Positions 10,493 to 22,715 of a stretch of 64,000 nucleotides of DNA are shown here, in pieces. Position numbers and translations under genes: made by a program. Source of the DNA: Globodera rostochiensis. Taxonomy: Eukaryota; Nematoda; Chromadorea; Rhabditida; Heteroderidae. Below the pieces are notes generated by a model that was given only the letters and a program-made list of their open reading frames with translations, had not been told where the DNA came from and did no database searches. Location of the stretch: assembly GCA_018350325.1 (NCBI GenBank), contig JAEVLN010000002.1, positions 186,001 through 250,000 of the forward strand, in the 5' to 3' direction. Positions within the stretch are counted from its first letter, which is position 1, and the number at the start of each line of letters is the position of its first letter.

Positions 10493-10967
10493 GTAAAAAC
10501 ACTCGCTGAAAACTATTAAAATAATTTGCATTGTCGGGAATAAACTAGCATTATTCACAACAATTTTCAATCCTGCAAATCCCGCACCTAAATTGCGGGA
10601 TCCCGCTGCGGGATTTTTTTCGGAAGGTCGTGCGGGAGCGGAACGGCGCCTACCGGCGAATGCTGCGAAGTTTGCGGCAATTGCTTCGGGGGCGACCCGC
10701 TGAAGGCGACTTGTGGGGTAATGAGAAAGAGTCCAAAAATTGTCAAATAAAATAACACCAACGCACAATTCCGCCACTTTCGACGCCGTGTACGCCCGAC
10801 CTTTACGCGGAGGAACAGGCGAACCCGCACTAACATCGGGGGGGGGGGGGGGGCTAACATCGGGGGAGGGGGGACTATCACCGGGGGGGGGGGGGACTTT
10901 CACCGAGGGGGGGGACTACCGACCGATTTGGACTGATTAAGCAGCAGCATTCTGAATTTTTTTTAAG

Positions 10968-11519
10968 GCTCCGTCACGTACACTTCCGCGCAAAATGAGC
11001 GTCGATCAGGCGGGCAACGACCGGGTGCTGTTGCCTTCGGTGATCGGGCACTTCAACAAACGTCATCGACGGGTCCGTTGCACAATCATCCGCAAGGAGC
11101 TGTTCCTGTACGGACCCACCACGTTGGCACTGCCGCTGACCGACGAGTTTCTGCACTACGACTCGGGTGAGGGGAGAATTGCGTGGAAATGCATCCAAGC
11201 TTCGATCACTTTAACATTTCGCCTTCCCTTTCCCCAGGCGTATTCCATCCGTTTCCCCGCGAGCACTTTGACGATGGAATCATCTACTGGCACGTTGTGC
11301 GCCTCATCGGCTGGGGACATGCCGAGGTGGATAGCTGTTTTGGGTGGCGGCGAACAGCTTCGGGGAGCAATGAGGCGAAAACGGTGGGTGAATAGTCGTC
11401 GACAAAATTGGATTTGTTTGAAAAAAACGGCGGTTGGTTCCCCGGGGGCAGGTCTGTTCCGAGTTGACACGACTTTGCTGGAGGACTACGGGCTCAAATA
11501 CGAAGCGGCAATGCACTGA
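10968..11519 (+). pseudogene. C1 peptidase/TINAG-like C-terminal region, frameshifted
   Basis: Three exons can be joined in phase: about 10968-11166, 11238-11383, 11452-11519. They encode the C-terminal half of a papain-like fold: LYGPTTLALPLTDEFLHYDSG, then YWHVVRLIGWG (position of the catalytic His), then FWVAANSFGEQ (position of the Asn), and the end GLFRVDTTLLEDYGLKYEAA. YWHVV instead of GGHAV and NSFG instead of NSWG resemble nematode TINAG/cathepsin B-like proteins. A one-base frameshift lies near 11325-11332 and a TGA replaces the expected Trp codon at 11371-11373. No active-site Cys half was found upstream, so I call it broken. Confidence 0.65.
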
Positions 11520-12017
11520 TAGTGAATCAATGCGCGCGTTTTGTGCAAAAACTTTCACAAACACCTCGCCACTTTTGTTGTTTTATTACGCTTTACACAT
11601 TTCCTTTTTTATTGTATTAAACTGAATTTACCTAATATTAATTTCAAAATTAAAATTTTGGCAAAAATTGTTTGGTCGGTCTCGTTTCCGGTCTCTCCAT
11701 AAACGTACGAACAAACAAATGTCCGATCACAAATGATTGATTGGTCTCCTCCGTTTTTTGTACAAAACAAAAAATGTTTTGGTTTTGGGTTTTGTCCCGG
11801 ACTCTAATTTAAATGCGAACATTACATTTATTATTTCAGGAAAAATTGAAAATTTTTGAAGAGGGGCACAAATTTTTGATCAAAAATTTCAAAATATTAT
11901 TACTAAAGGAAAAAAAGACACAAGAAGAATTACTTGAAGATTTATCTTCTGATTCGAAGAAAACTTTTGAAGAAAACAAAAAAAAGTCTAGAAGAAAACC
12001 TTAAAAAAAATGGTGGT
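11520..12017. other. No supported gene
   Basis: AT-rich spacer between the broken C1-like gene and segmental duplication copy B. A short Lys/Glu-rich open frame at 11813-12004 has no start context, splice support or recognisable similarity. Confidence 0.5.
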
Positions 12018-14345
12018 GCATTTTATACTTTAATGACCTTGTTTATAATATATATAATTTTGACCAATTAAAATATAACAAAATATGGCACAATTAATTA
12101 TAAAATATAAATTTGGCGATTTTCGCAAATGATGAAAATTGGATTAAAATGTGCAAAAAAATCTGACCAAAATTTAAAATAAATTTTTAAATTAGAACAT
12201 TAATTTTGTTGGGTCAGATTTTTGTGCAAAAGTCTTTTGTCAAATATCCGTGTTAATCAAAAAAAGTCCCGGAATATAACAGTTAAAAATGGTAGGGGTC
12301 ACAGATCGATTTGAAACAAATTTTTGTCCAGATAATAAACAAAGAACAATTTGTTGTTGGGGGCTGCTTAAATGATATGCTGTTGCTGATGATGAACTGC
12401 TTGGGTCTGTTGTGCAAGTTGGTGGTTGTGTTGCTGCTGCCGTTTTGGCAGATGGCGGCCTCCATTCATGAGGAGAGCTGAAATGATACAATTATTTTTA
12501 ATAAACAACGGTCCAAATTGTTTTTTTAATTGGCATAAACGCAATTTGAGATTAGAGACTGGACGGGATCGGGATCCCGTTGGTATTTATCGGAATCTCG
12601 AGGATTCAATTCGGGATCCCCCGGCACCGGGCTTCCGACGGAGAATTTTTTTGGGGACTTTTCAATTTGTGCATGTAACTAGGCGCCCAGACTTGTAGAC
12701 CGATCAAGATTTGGATTAAAACCACTAAAAAATCGGTAAAATTTCGTTAATCGAGATCTCAAAAAAACTTAGTCCGAAAGCCCTCGAAAATCTAGGTGAT
12801 CTCTCGCTCGGTCCGAACTCCTCTACACATGACCGGAAATTCTCGTTCCAGACCAAGTCCAGGGACTCAAAAATTCAAAAGATTTTATTGGGTGAGTTTT
12901 TCCCGGCGCATAAAAAGGCGGAGGATTTTGTTCACATAAAATGCACAACATTTTTAGTGTCTAAAAATCTGGGGCCTTTACATTTAAAATTTTGGCAAAA
13001 TGTACCCGTTAATTCAAAAAAACAAAACAATAACAGACAATGGTTGCCGCCACTGTTGCTCGGCGGCGAACTCCGACTGCTTACAGTACTCATCATCATC
13101 ACCGTAGTGCACGAGTCTACGGTGTCGGAGTGAGTCGGCGTAATGGGCACAGTGTCCTTGGGCTGTTTAAGCAGTCCAAGCAAAATGGTGATGACGATAC
13201 GGAAAAGGCAAATCTTTAAAACAATCAATAATAAAAAATTATAAAATTAAATTAAATATTTTGGATTTACGCTTTGTCAATTAATATTTATTTCATAATG
13301 GATGATAATAGAAAAAATACTTTGTTAATGAGTCCGTTTTTAAAATTAATATTGAAAAAACAATTTTAAAATTAATATTGAAAAAACAAAATGCCAAAAC
13401 CACGACCTGAATGCCAAAGAACACGACAGTCGAAATGACACAAAGCAAAATGATCGTGTTCAACGCGTCAATTGTGTAATTGCCCGTAATTGGTGGTCGG
13501 TTTTTGGCCGTGAGTAGGCCTTAAGGGGGGGGGGAGGAATTTTACCTAATTTAATTTTAAAAAAATACACTCACCTTGATACCCGTGCTCGGAATTTTCA
13601 ATGACGATGGCACTTACGCCAATTGTAATCCCACTCGTCCACCACAAAAACAAATACCCAAACAGCACCAATGTGGCGATCATTAAGACAAACTGAGTGA
13701 AACAAATATATAAAATAAATTTATTTATTTTATTTTATTCGGTTTTAAAACAAAGAAAAACAAATTTTGGGCATATAAATTATTTGTATTAAGTATCAAA
13801 GTGGCCCTTTAAGGTTAAAAGCATAAAAAACGAAGTAAAAACAACATAAAATTAAAATGAACCTTTAAACATATTTTAATTAAGAATTAATTAAGACAAA
13901 ACTTCTAGGAGATTCGAAATTTGTTTAAATCCTGACTGTCTAAAGAGTACATTTTTAAATGTCATTTTAATTATTTTCAATAGTTAAAAATGACAATTTT
14001 CCCCCGAGGGGCTCAAAAATTCACGCACCTGCATAAGCAAATGTGGCACCAGTAAATATGGAGATCGGAACAGAACACCAAACACCAAAAGCACAACAGC
14101 CGTTATGGCAAGGAACAGCGAAATGATTGTGAGAAAGGCGGGCACTGCGGAGGCGGCATGCGCCGATTTGGGAACAATTTGGTCGTCATTGCAGAACAGG
14201 TCCACGAAGCAGCCAATCAGCTGAAAAACATGGCAAATTTTATGGGTTGAAACATTTTTCGATTATGAATTTCTATTTTGATCAGCCTCAACAGATTGGT
14301 TTATGCCAATATCGCCTGATACCGATCAATCGGGGATTTTTGAAA
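12018..14345. repeat. Segmental duplication, copy B
   Basis: Direct repeat of about 3859-5985; the offset between copies rises from about 8159 to 8359 bp because copy A has lost exon 6. The duplicated part covers exon 3 to the last exon of the four-TM gene plus a GATCCCG-rich element near 12555-12650 that begins 'tagagactggac', a hAT-like terminus. Confidence 0.85.
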
Positions 14346-15056
14346 TGGCTTGATCCCAATCAGTCATGTAAGAATTGGACCTTTGAAAATGACCCGCTCC
14401 CGATCAGGTCATTATTATCTTTTTCAGAGTCAAAATGATGGAAACATAATCAAAAAAAACTTATACGAGAATCAATCATCCCTTTGTTTCCAGAAATATT
14501 TAACAAAACTTTAATATTTTTAATTTATGGAATCGGTCCAAAAATGTTTGACCGACCGCCTGCCAACCCCCACCTGCGAGCCGAAAATGGCAAATTCGAC
14601 GACGGCCAACCCGATGGCCACATAATTGAGCTGGACACGTCCGCAACAGCACGTTGGCGCCGAGTTCGCCTCATTTTTGCTCGTTTCCTTTTTATGCGAT
14701 GGCTGACAAATTCAATTAATTATTATTTCTTTAAATATTAAAATTCAAATTTATTTTTTCTTGGTAAATATTAAAGAACAACACATTGTTTGTTATTCAT
14801 ATATTTTAAATTGAATTTTCATTTTTATTAAAAATATTACGGGCGCAGTCTTCGTCGAATGGGACTGATCAATGGGCAACGTCGCGGATGTCGATCGGCT
14901 GCTGATCGATGCACAACCGTTGTTGTTGGCATTGTGCCCGATTTGAATGTGATGGTTATTGTCGTTGTTCAAATATTGTGGCAAATTGTTATTGTTGTTA
15001 TGATTTTGTTGCTGTTGGTGTTGACGATGGGCAATTACAGACGGCGCTGTTGGCAT
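12466..15056 (-). CDS. Four-TM membrane protein, LAPTM/DUF7027-like (tentative)
   Basis: Seven exons join in phase to 302 residues: 15056-14841, 14702-14574, 14220-14029, 13692-13575, 13519-13407, 13213-13085, 12477-12466. The ATG is 7 nt after TTTTTCAG, a good spliced-leader acceptor. Residues 1-72 are Asn/Gln/His-rich and presumably cytosolic. A CCCGRVQ motif precedes helix 1 (about 97-119); helix 2 (about 143-168) is followed by LFRSPYLLVPHLLMQ; helix 3 lies at about 180-200; an NYT sequon is in the loop before helix 4 (about 242-275). Cys cluster, four helices and the SPYLLVPHL motif resemble lysosomal LAPTM-type proteins, but I am not sure of the family. The 3' end is uncertain: the last exon in another frame encodes a Gln/His-rich tail, and exon 6 has a coding-like second frame. 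Confidence 0.7.
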
Positions 15057-15059
15057 TGA

Positions 15060-16271
15060 ACACTGAAAAATGTTTGATAAAATAAAAAGGAAATGGAATT
15101 TTTAATCCATAAAAAGAGAAACAAATTTAAATAAAGTGATGGTAAATCACATCCTCAAAATTAAAAAATCAGACAAGTAAAATGGATTAAAAAAATTGAA
15201 ATTACCCCTCAAACTTTGTAATATTTTTTGATTAAATCAAAGCAAATGAACTATTCCTTCTTACTAATTTAGAATTAAAAAAATAAATTTGCCAATGAAC
15301 AAAAGGGATAAAAATTAAAAATAATCAAATAAATAATTCAAACTAAAATATTTAAAAAAATGAAAAAAAGCGTGTGTGTTGGGGAGTATTTTAATCGGAA
15401 GAACGTTAGTCAGTTCAATACATAAAATGTTTTCGTTCGGAGTCGGCGGCAACTAAACATAAATCAGCAAAAAGTCGGGGGAAATCGATAAACAATCGGA
15501 TAAATGCAACGGATGCAGCTTAATCAGTGTTTAATGTTAACACTCACTCCATTTCTTTCAACTATTTGTGATGAAGCGCCTGGAATTTTGCATAAAAATG
15601 GGTTTTTTTAATTTCACGAGATTTGAGAAAAAAATCTTTAAATCGACAAAAGCACCTTGGGAAAACTCCGCGAGGCCTTCAGGCGCGCTCTAAATTTTTT
15701 GAATAAAAACCAAAACTTTCGATCCCGAAAAAATTTGCGAGTTTTACAGGAATCTTGTATGTACTGGGGCCTAAAAGTCTTAATAAAACAAAAATGTTTA
15801 ACAAAAAACAAACGAATAGACAAAAAATCCTCAAAAAACTCAATCAGTCCTAAACAAAAAAAATGCCCTCCGACGAGGGGGGGGGGGAGGGCTTCAACCC
15901 TTAAAATTTGTGGAGTTCTGGGTCTTTAAACACACAAAACTGTAACATTGCGCAAAAATAAACCAAAATTTTCCCCTCAGGCGCAAAGGAATCCCATTGA
16001 AAAAGCGCCCCAGGGGAGGGGGGGGGGGGGGGGGACACTTCCCCACCGTTCATTTTAATTGTTTTTTCGCTTCTTCAACAGATGCTGGTGTTTGTTTGTT
16101 TCTAATTCTATATTATATATTTTCTTAAGGTTTATCCCCCCCCCCCCATTTTTGCATTAATGGATTTTCTTCGGCTTGCGCGTGTCGATTATGTGGGATC
16201 TGGTAGGGCGAGGGTTTTTTGGGATGTGCATAATGGGATTAAAAAGTGTGTGCATGTGCAAATTTGGACAG

Positions 16272-16305
<34 letters not shown>

Positions 16306-19300
16306 CCCGATTTGGAAACCGGGTTTTCGAGGTTTTCGGGGCAAAATAGGCAGGAATAAAATGTTTTGGAACCCGATTAAGGTGCACAAAAATGCGTTTA
16401 CAAAATGATTTTTTTCTGAATAGTAAAATTTAAAAAAATCATTCAAAAAAGCTGAAATTTAAATTGGCAAATTTAATTAAAATTTATTTCCCCCATTTTT
16501 TGGGCGGCGAATACATTTGGACGGGAAAAGTCAGAAGGTATAATAAATAAATGAAAAGATCGCATGGGATGATAGGGGCAGCTGCTGAGGAGCTGAATTT
16601 AATTTGCAAAATGAGAAAATTTCAAAAAAAATCGAATTGCCAACCCCCGAACATTGCATTTCGGGGTTTTTAGTGGAAAGAAACCCCGACAATTTTAATA
16701 AAAATAAAATAAGAAAGTTTAATTTAAAGTGAAAATTTCGTATTAAAGGTAATGAGAATATCATAGAATTTGTTGGAAAATTTTTATTATCAAAGACAAA
16801 TAAAAAAACTAGATTTATTTCAAAATTTTGCTGAAAAATGTTCATAAATTTAAACATTAATTAAATCTCTTATTTTACACCAAAATTTTGGTTCATTTTC
16901 AAAAATAGAAAGAATCTTTTCAAATAATCGGATTCTTATGACAATCGGAGGCAGACAAAATTGAAAAAAAAGAGCCACGGAAACCAAAACGGGTAAGAAT
17001 AGGACAAACATAACAAAATTACAATAAAATAAATCAAAAAATGCATTTTCAATTATTCAATTAATTATACTAATTAAGAAATGCTGACTTAAAAAGAAAG
17101 GGGGGGGGGAGGAAACAGTCCAAAAAACTAAAAAAGACGCCGATTCTTCGTTTGGTTGGGATAATAATCTTTGGTCAAGGGATCATTTCATTGATTGGAT
17201 TGCACATAAAAATAGACAATTAATTAATTACCAATGTGCAAATGAGAGGTTTCATAAAGTTTCCTGGCTTATAACACACACTCACTTGATGGTTGGTCGG
17301 TTTTAAATCTCAAATCCGTTTTTTTAATTAAGTTTTTTTTTGAAAATTCCACGAGCTTTTTTAAGCTGTGGGGGGGGGGGGGGGGTCCATGCCGAAAAAC
17401 GTGCAAGATATGTGCACACATACACACTAAATGGATGGGAAGGTTGTGTGAGAATGCATGGGAGGCCAAATGGTTGTGTATTTTATGGGAGGAATGGGCA
17501 TCTGAGGGGGGGGGGGGGTAACCCCCCGTCACCATTAAACGCCCCCCCCCCCCCACTAAAGTCGGCAAATAAAGGAAGGACGGACGGCGAATCCCCCCCC
17601 CTCCCCGGAGGCGCCCAACCTAATGGAAAAGGACGCCAATAAAATAACAACAAACAAAAAAACTCCATCATCATCATTGTTGGCGTGGTGTTTTGTGTCC
17701 CGGTGGAGGGAATTTCCTTTTTTTGTTTCTTCGTGAAATTTACGCAAAAAATGGAAATATGAAACATTTTTTTTTGAAAATTCGATATTTGAAGTGTAAA
17801 AAGAGAAGAAATTTTAGTGGAAAAGTCATTTTTAAGTGCTCTAAGCTTAAAAAATGGGCAAAAGGATTGTATTAAAAAGGCTGAAAATTTCATTTTTAGA
17901 GTTGAAAATCAGAAAATTATTCTTTTTTTTTTGTTAAAAACGAAAAAAATTACTAAAAATTTGTTTTTGTTTGAAAATTGACCGAAAATTTCATTTATGT
18001 ACTATCAATTTTGGAGCTAAGAAAATTAAATATCACTTACTTAAATTAAACAAAGAAAAATTAATGGGAAAAAAGGAATTTTGAATTAAAAAAAATCGAA
18101 ATACAATTAAAGCCGCAAAAAAATAATATAAAATTGTTGCCGTCGCTGAGTCATATTAAATAAAATGACAATGCAAATGCGGAACAAAAAATGGTAATGA
18201 TAGTTTTTGACGGGGACAAAAATAGAAAGAATGAATGAATGGAAATGGCCTTAGTGTCGTCAAAATGGTCGTTGGCATTTGACTAAAAATGGGGAGGCAA
18301 ACAAAAAAAATGCCAAAAATGGGCGACAAATAAATTTATGAATTGAAATAAGCTCAGAGAAGGCGCAAAAATGATAAAAGTTTCTCCTCCTTTTTTTGTT
18401 CAAATTTTTACAAAGAAAAAATATAACAAAAATTAATAATTATTTATGACTTGGCGAAAGAAATAATGGGGGAAAAAATTACCAATCTAACAAATTCATT
18501 TGAATGCTCCACATTCACTAGAAACTTTGCTTAATTGGAAACTTATTAAAAAACGTAGAAATAAAAAACTTCAAAAAAATCTATTTTTTTTTACAAAATT
18601 CTTTTTGTATCTTTTCTTAAGCATTGGGCTCATCAAATCGTTTAGCAATTCAATTAAACTTAGCTTCTTTAAGCTTTGTAAGCATTTGAACAAACCATTT
18701 TATAAGACATGGTGGCCTAAAAAAAGTTATGCCCTAAAATTTTTTTTTTGCTGGGGCATTTGGAGCTGCTATGGGGGGCTTCGGAGCCAGGGTGGCCATC
18801 GGAAAACCCCAAAAATTTTTTTCCAATAAGGGTTCAAATTTTTATGTTTTACCCGAGACAGGTGGCGGTTCTAGCTTTGCGAAAAGCTCAGCGCATCTGA
18901 TAATTTAGCGGAGGAGGGGGGGGGGGGGAATAGAGCTTTTTGCGGCTCAAAATTTTGCTGTAAATTTGCGCCTTGCTGCGCAATGTGTTTGTGGGTGGTT
19001 GCCCCCCCCCCCGGCGTCATTCAAATGCGCAATTGCCCCCTTCTCCAAAATCCAATTCATTCATCCAAAAGCATCCATATTTTGATTGAATGCAGGAAGA
19101 CGAAGACGACGACGACAAATGGAAGACGGATGAGGGAAAGAATCGCAAATATGGAATAATTCCGGGGGCACAACGCCGGGGGGGGGGGGTGGAGAGGACT
19201 TTATGGAGTTGTCCGGATGAGGAGGAAATGATCAAAGAGGAATCAGTGAACAATGAATGAATGGATTAATGGCCGTGGCCAAATGTCAGTCCCAAAATGG

Positions 19301-22300
19301 GGAAAATGAAAATTTCAGTCCCAATGCCCTCCCTCCCCTGCCCAACTCACAAATCAGGGTTTGAGCGCCGTGTTGAGAAGTGATCAGAAAAATTTGAAAA
19401 TCAATCTTTATTTATTTATTGGAAACTTTGAGTGAAACTATGTGAAAAAATCACTTTCAATTAGAGATACATCTACTCTAAAATATTTTATCAATGAAAT
19501 TTTTGAAGTAAAATTTAAAAATCGACCGTTGGAAAATATAAATCATTAATTGGATTTGGAAAAAGGGCCGGAAAAGATTATATTTTTTTCTATGAAGTAT
19601 CTTTGACCATTGGGAGGTGATCAAAAATTGAAAACCATCAAAAGGGGTGTGGAGAAATGTGTTTAAAAGTGAAGTTTTTAATCGAAGGTCGTAAAAATGG
19701 AAATTTTGTTAGGAAATAGAGCAAAAATACCAGATCAGGATTTGGCTCTTTCAACCCGAGTGTCGAATTGTTTATAACTTTTTTAAAACTTAACGAATTT
19801 GGTTGAAACAGAAGCCAATAAATCAAATAAATTTCACAAAAGTTGTGTCCAAAGAGATCCGAAAATTTGCCCTTTTTCGAGTTTTTTACTTTTTTGGCCA
19901 TAACTTTTGTAAGCTTTGACCAATCGCATGCTTAATGACAGCATAAACTTCTCAAAAAAACTCTCATATATATGCGTACCGACCAAATTTGCTAAGTAAG
20001 AAAATAGTTATAAACAATTCGGCACTCGGACTGGTAAAAATCTTTTTACAATTTAAAGAAAAGCCTAATAGTTTTTGTATCGACTATAAATATTTTGAGA
20101 ATTTGAATTTCTTGAAAAATCCGATTCCATTTTTGGGCCCGAAATCCTGACATTTTTTTGGCGTTCGGTTACATCTACTTATGATCCAGTCGGTTTTTTC
20201 CCCGCTAGTCCCGGGGTTTTTTAAAGTTGCAAAAAACTGAAAAGAAAATTTTCGAACCAAAATTTTTTTCAAAATTAATTCCTTTAATATAAAAGTTTTT
20301 GTTGCTTAATCAAAATTAAGATTAATAGGCTTTTCAGTGTCAAAAGCTTTTCTCTGTACCTTTGTCAGCGGTGGCCGATGCCAAGTGAAGGAATGGCTAT
20401 CGATGATGCATAGGCAAGCCTTCCTCCTTTTCTTGGCCATTTTAATTTTAATATAAAAATAATTCTAAAAATTACTAAAATAATTCTATTGGGTGAAACT
20501 CAAATTTAGCACATGGAATAAATGAAAATGAGGGCATTTTTGTAAGATTTTTGTGGGGTGGGGGTCAGAACATCATAACCTTATTCACACTGCACTAAAT
20601 CAGTCAAGCCGTACCTGTTAACTCTAGAGAAGTTTTCAAAATAAAGAAGTTCCAAAATTAAACCATTGGAAAGCTCTAGATGCATAGAAGCTATTTGTAA
20701 AACTAAACTAAGAGTAAACCAAAAGTTAAAAAAAAGTTATGATCAGAAAAAATTTTGATAATTTTTACTTTTTTGACGCTTATCAAACCACTTCGACTTT
20801 GCTGTAATGCTTCTTCTACTCATTTAGGAGCTTTCGAATGGTATAAGGCGTTACTGGGTTGGCGCAGTTTGAGAAGAGTTCTGATTTTTCAAATTTTCTG
20901 AGACAGGAGAAATGCCTCAAGGCATATTTAAATTTGTAAATTGCTAAAATAATGTTTAAAAAAATGAAATTTTGGACGATTTGCTATTACATAATTTAAT
21001 ACAAATTTAATTGTGTAATTTTTGTTGCTGAATAATAAAAAGAATTGACGAAAGACGACGACGTGCTGGGGGCTATAGAAAATTAGTAAGAATTTTTGCT
21101 CCATCCGACGACGTTCGTTCGCTTGGGTGCACAAAGTGTGGTGATGATGGGATGAGTTCAGCAGGTCGAAGACCGTCGACCCCTCCGGCGTCCCCCGCCA
21201 TTTTTTATGGGGTGGGAAAATTGTGGTGAAAATTGGTGGGGGGGGGGGGAGAGAGAAAGGGGCCGACCAACCGACCGACACATAAAATTCTTTCAAAAAA
21301 TTTTGGGTAAAAAATAACTTTTTTTTTGATTTTTATTGGATGGGAAAATTGTGGCGAAAAATAAGCCGGAGGCGGGGGGAGGACTTTTTCCCCAATTTTT
21401 TTAGGAAAGATAAAATTTGGCCAAAATGGGGGGGGGGGGAATTTGTTTCAGAAAAATCTTTTGGGTAGCTGTTCCCCTCCCCATTCCTTTTTTTGTTTGG
21501 AATTAAATAAATTTTAAAATTTGGCTGCAAAATCAAACAATTTTTTCAGAATTGTTATAAGCTGATTTTCGTAAAGCTAAATATTTAAAGTTTTTATTTT
21601 TTTTTTAAATATTGACGTAAATTTGCAGTAAAAATTGGAGCCATTCAACTCAAGCATTCATTTTTGGATGAAATTTTTTATTTAAAAATATATTTGTTGA
21701 CGGCGGTGGGCGGGGTAATCAAAGATTCTGACGAAAATTTGTGACGGCAAATTGACGGCGCGACACATATAAATGCATATTTAGAGGTAGAAGAACGCGC
21801 ATTTTCCCAAAAATGAAAATCGACCTAAAAATCGGGGGGAACGAAGAACGCTTGCGGCGACGGCGGCGACCTCCAGCTGAGTGGGGCGGGGGACGCGGAA
21901 AAGGCGGCAAATTAAAAGTCGCGCAAAAATTGGGGTGGCGGGGGGGGGGTAACAAAATGGGAAACATTAAGCGAGATTTATGTGTGCATTTCCAATAACA
22001 TTTTGGGACAGTTTTTCTTCCGATTTTGGAAGGAAAGCAAAAAATGCGAAATCGCTAATTAAATTTTTTTTATTCATTTAATGGACGGATGAAACTTCCC
22101 GATTAGAAAACAAAAAATCGGCCCCCAATACATACTTGAACCCTAATTAGACACGACGATTGTCCGGCTCACGTTCAGCTGGAAATCTAATCATTTATCG
22201 CGTTTTTTGCCCTACCAAATGACTGAGATCGGGACGCCTAATAATGTATGATCATCACTTACACCCGCGCTTAAATCAATCGAGCAATCCCCACTCCCGA

Positions 22301-22535
22301 TAGACAAACTTGGCTGCACTGATCTGGGGACCGGACTGATCATTAGGACTTGTAAATCACTCAAAACGGTTTTTTACCGATCGCCGCTTTTCCCGGTACA
22401 TTTTGGTCATCAAATTTAATATGAATTAACTTGACTGATCATCAAGACTTGAGCAGCATAGTTTTACCCAAATTGATTCTTTTATTGATCGCCGCTTTCC
22501 CCGGTATATTCTGGTCATCCAATTTACAAAATTAA
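15060..22535. other. Gene-poor region with many G/C homopolymers
   Basis: About 7.5 kb in which I can support no gene. It is very AT-rich but broken by runs of 8 to nearly 30 G or C (for example near 15880, 16018, 16275-16305, 17370, 17507, 17545, 18908, 19003, 19180, 21240, 21430). Around 19640-20040 and 20580-20960 there is a diffuse dispersed repeat containing 'ttttgtaagctttgacca'-like and 'gagctttcgaatggtat' sequences, related to 24330-24480 and 30545-30835. At 22325-22530 a degenerate direct repeat of about 100 bp contains 'gatcgccgctttccccggta'. Confidence 0.6.
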
Positions 22536-22715
22536 TTAATGCATTAGTGGCATTTTCACCTCGTCAATTAGTGGCGTTTTGGCTTCGGCCTCCGATTTCT
22601 GGTCCAGCGTCACAGCGATGTCCTCCTCGTCGATGTACTTTTGGGGTTCGTCACGCGTCGGCGGATTATCTTGGCGGCCAACTTTGTCCGACAGCACACA
22701 ATGGGACATGAAAGG
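22536..22715 (-). CDS. Orphan C-terminal exon, acidic tail
   Basis: A 60-codon open exon follows a TTTGTTTAG acceptor in phase 0 and ends with TAA. It encodes 59 residues beginning PFMSHCVLSDKVGRQDNPP, followed by an acidic, Glu/Asp/Lys-rich stretch with PQKYIDEEDIAV and TPLIDEVKMP. Codon use and composition look coding and differ from the AT-rich surroundings. I found no upstream exon on this strand before the next gene at 24531, so the rest of the gene is unrecognised or lost. It resembles the cytosolic tail of a membrane protein, but no family can be named. Confidence 0.5.
   Translation of the reverse strand, partial: PFMSHCVLSDKVGRQDNPPTRDEPQKYIDEEDIAVTLDQKSEAEAKTPLIDEVKMPLMH

Noticed and set aside
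10588..10881. Minus-strand frame with a hydrophobic stretch (CALVLFYLTIFGLFLITPQV)
   Set aside because: It looks like a leader or membrane exon, but it runs out of a homopolymer, lacks a clear acceptor or start, and no downstream exon was found.
16160..16446. Proline- or glycine-rich proteins around the 28-bp C run
   Set aside because: Frames are carried by the homopolymer and appear on both strands.
20330..20440. Short minus-strand frame MAKKRRKACLCIIDSHSFTW with a possible donor
   Set aside because: Only about 27 residues, no partner exons within reach, and embedded in dispersed repeat sequence.
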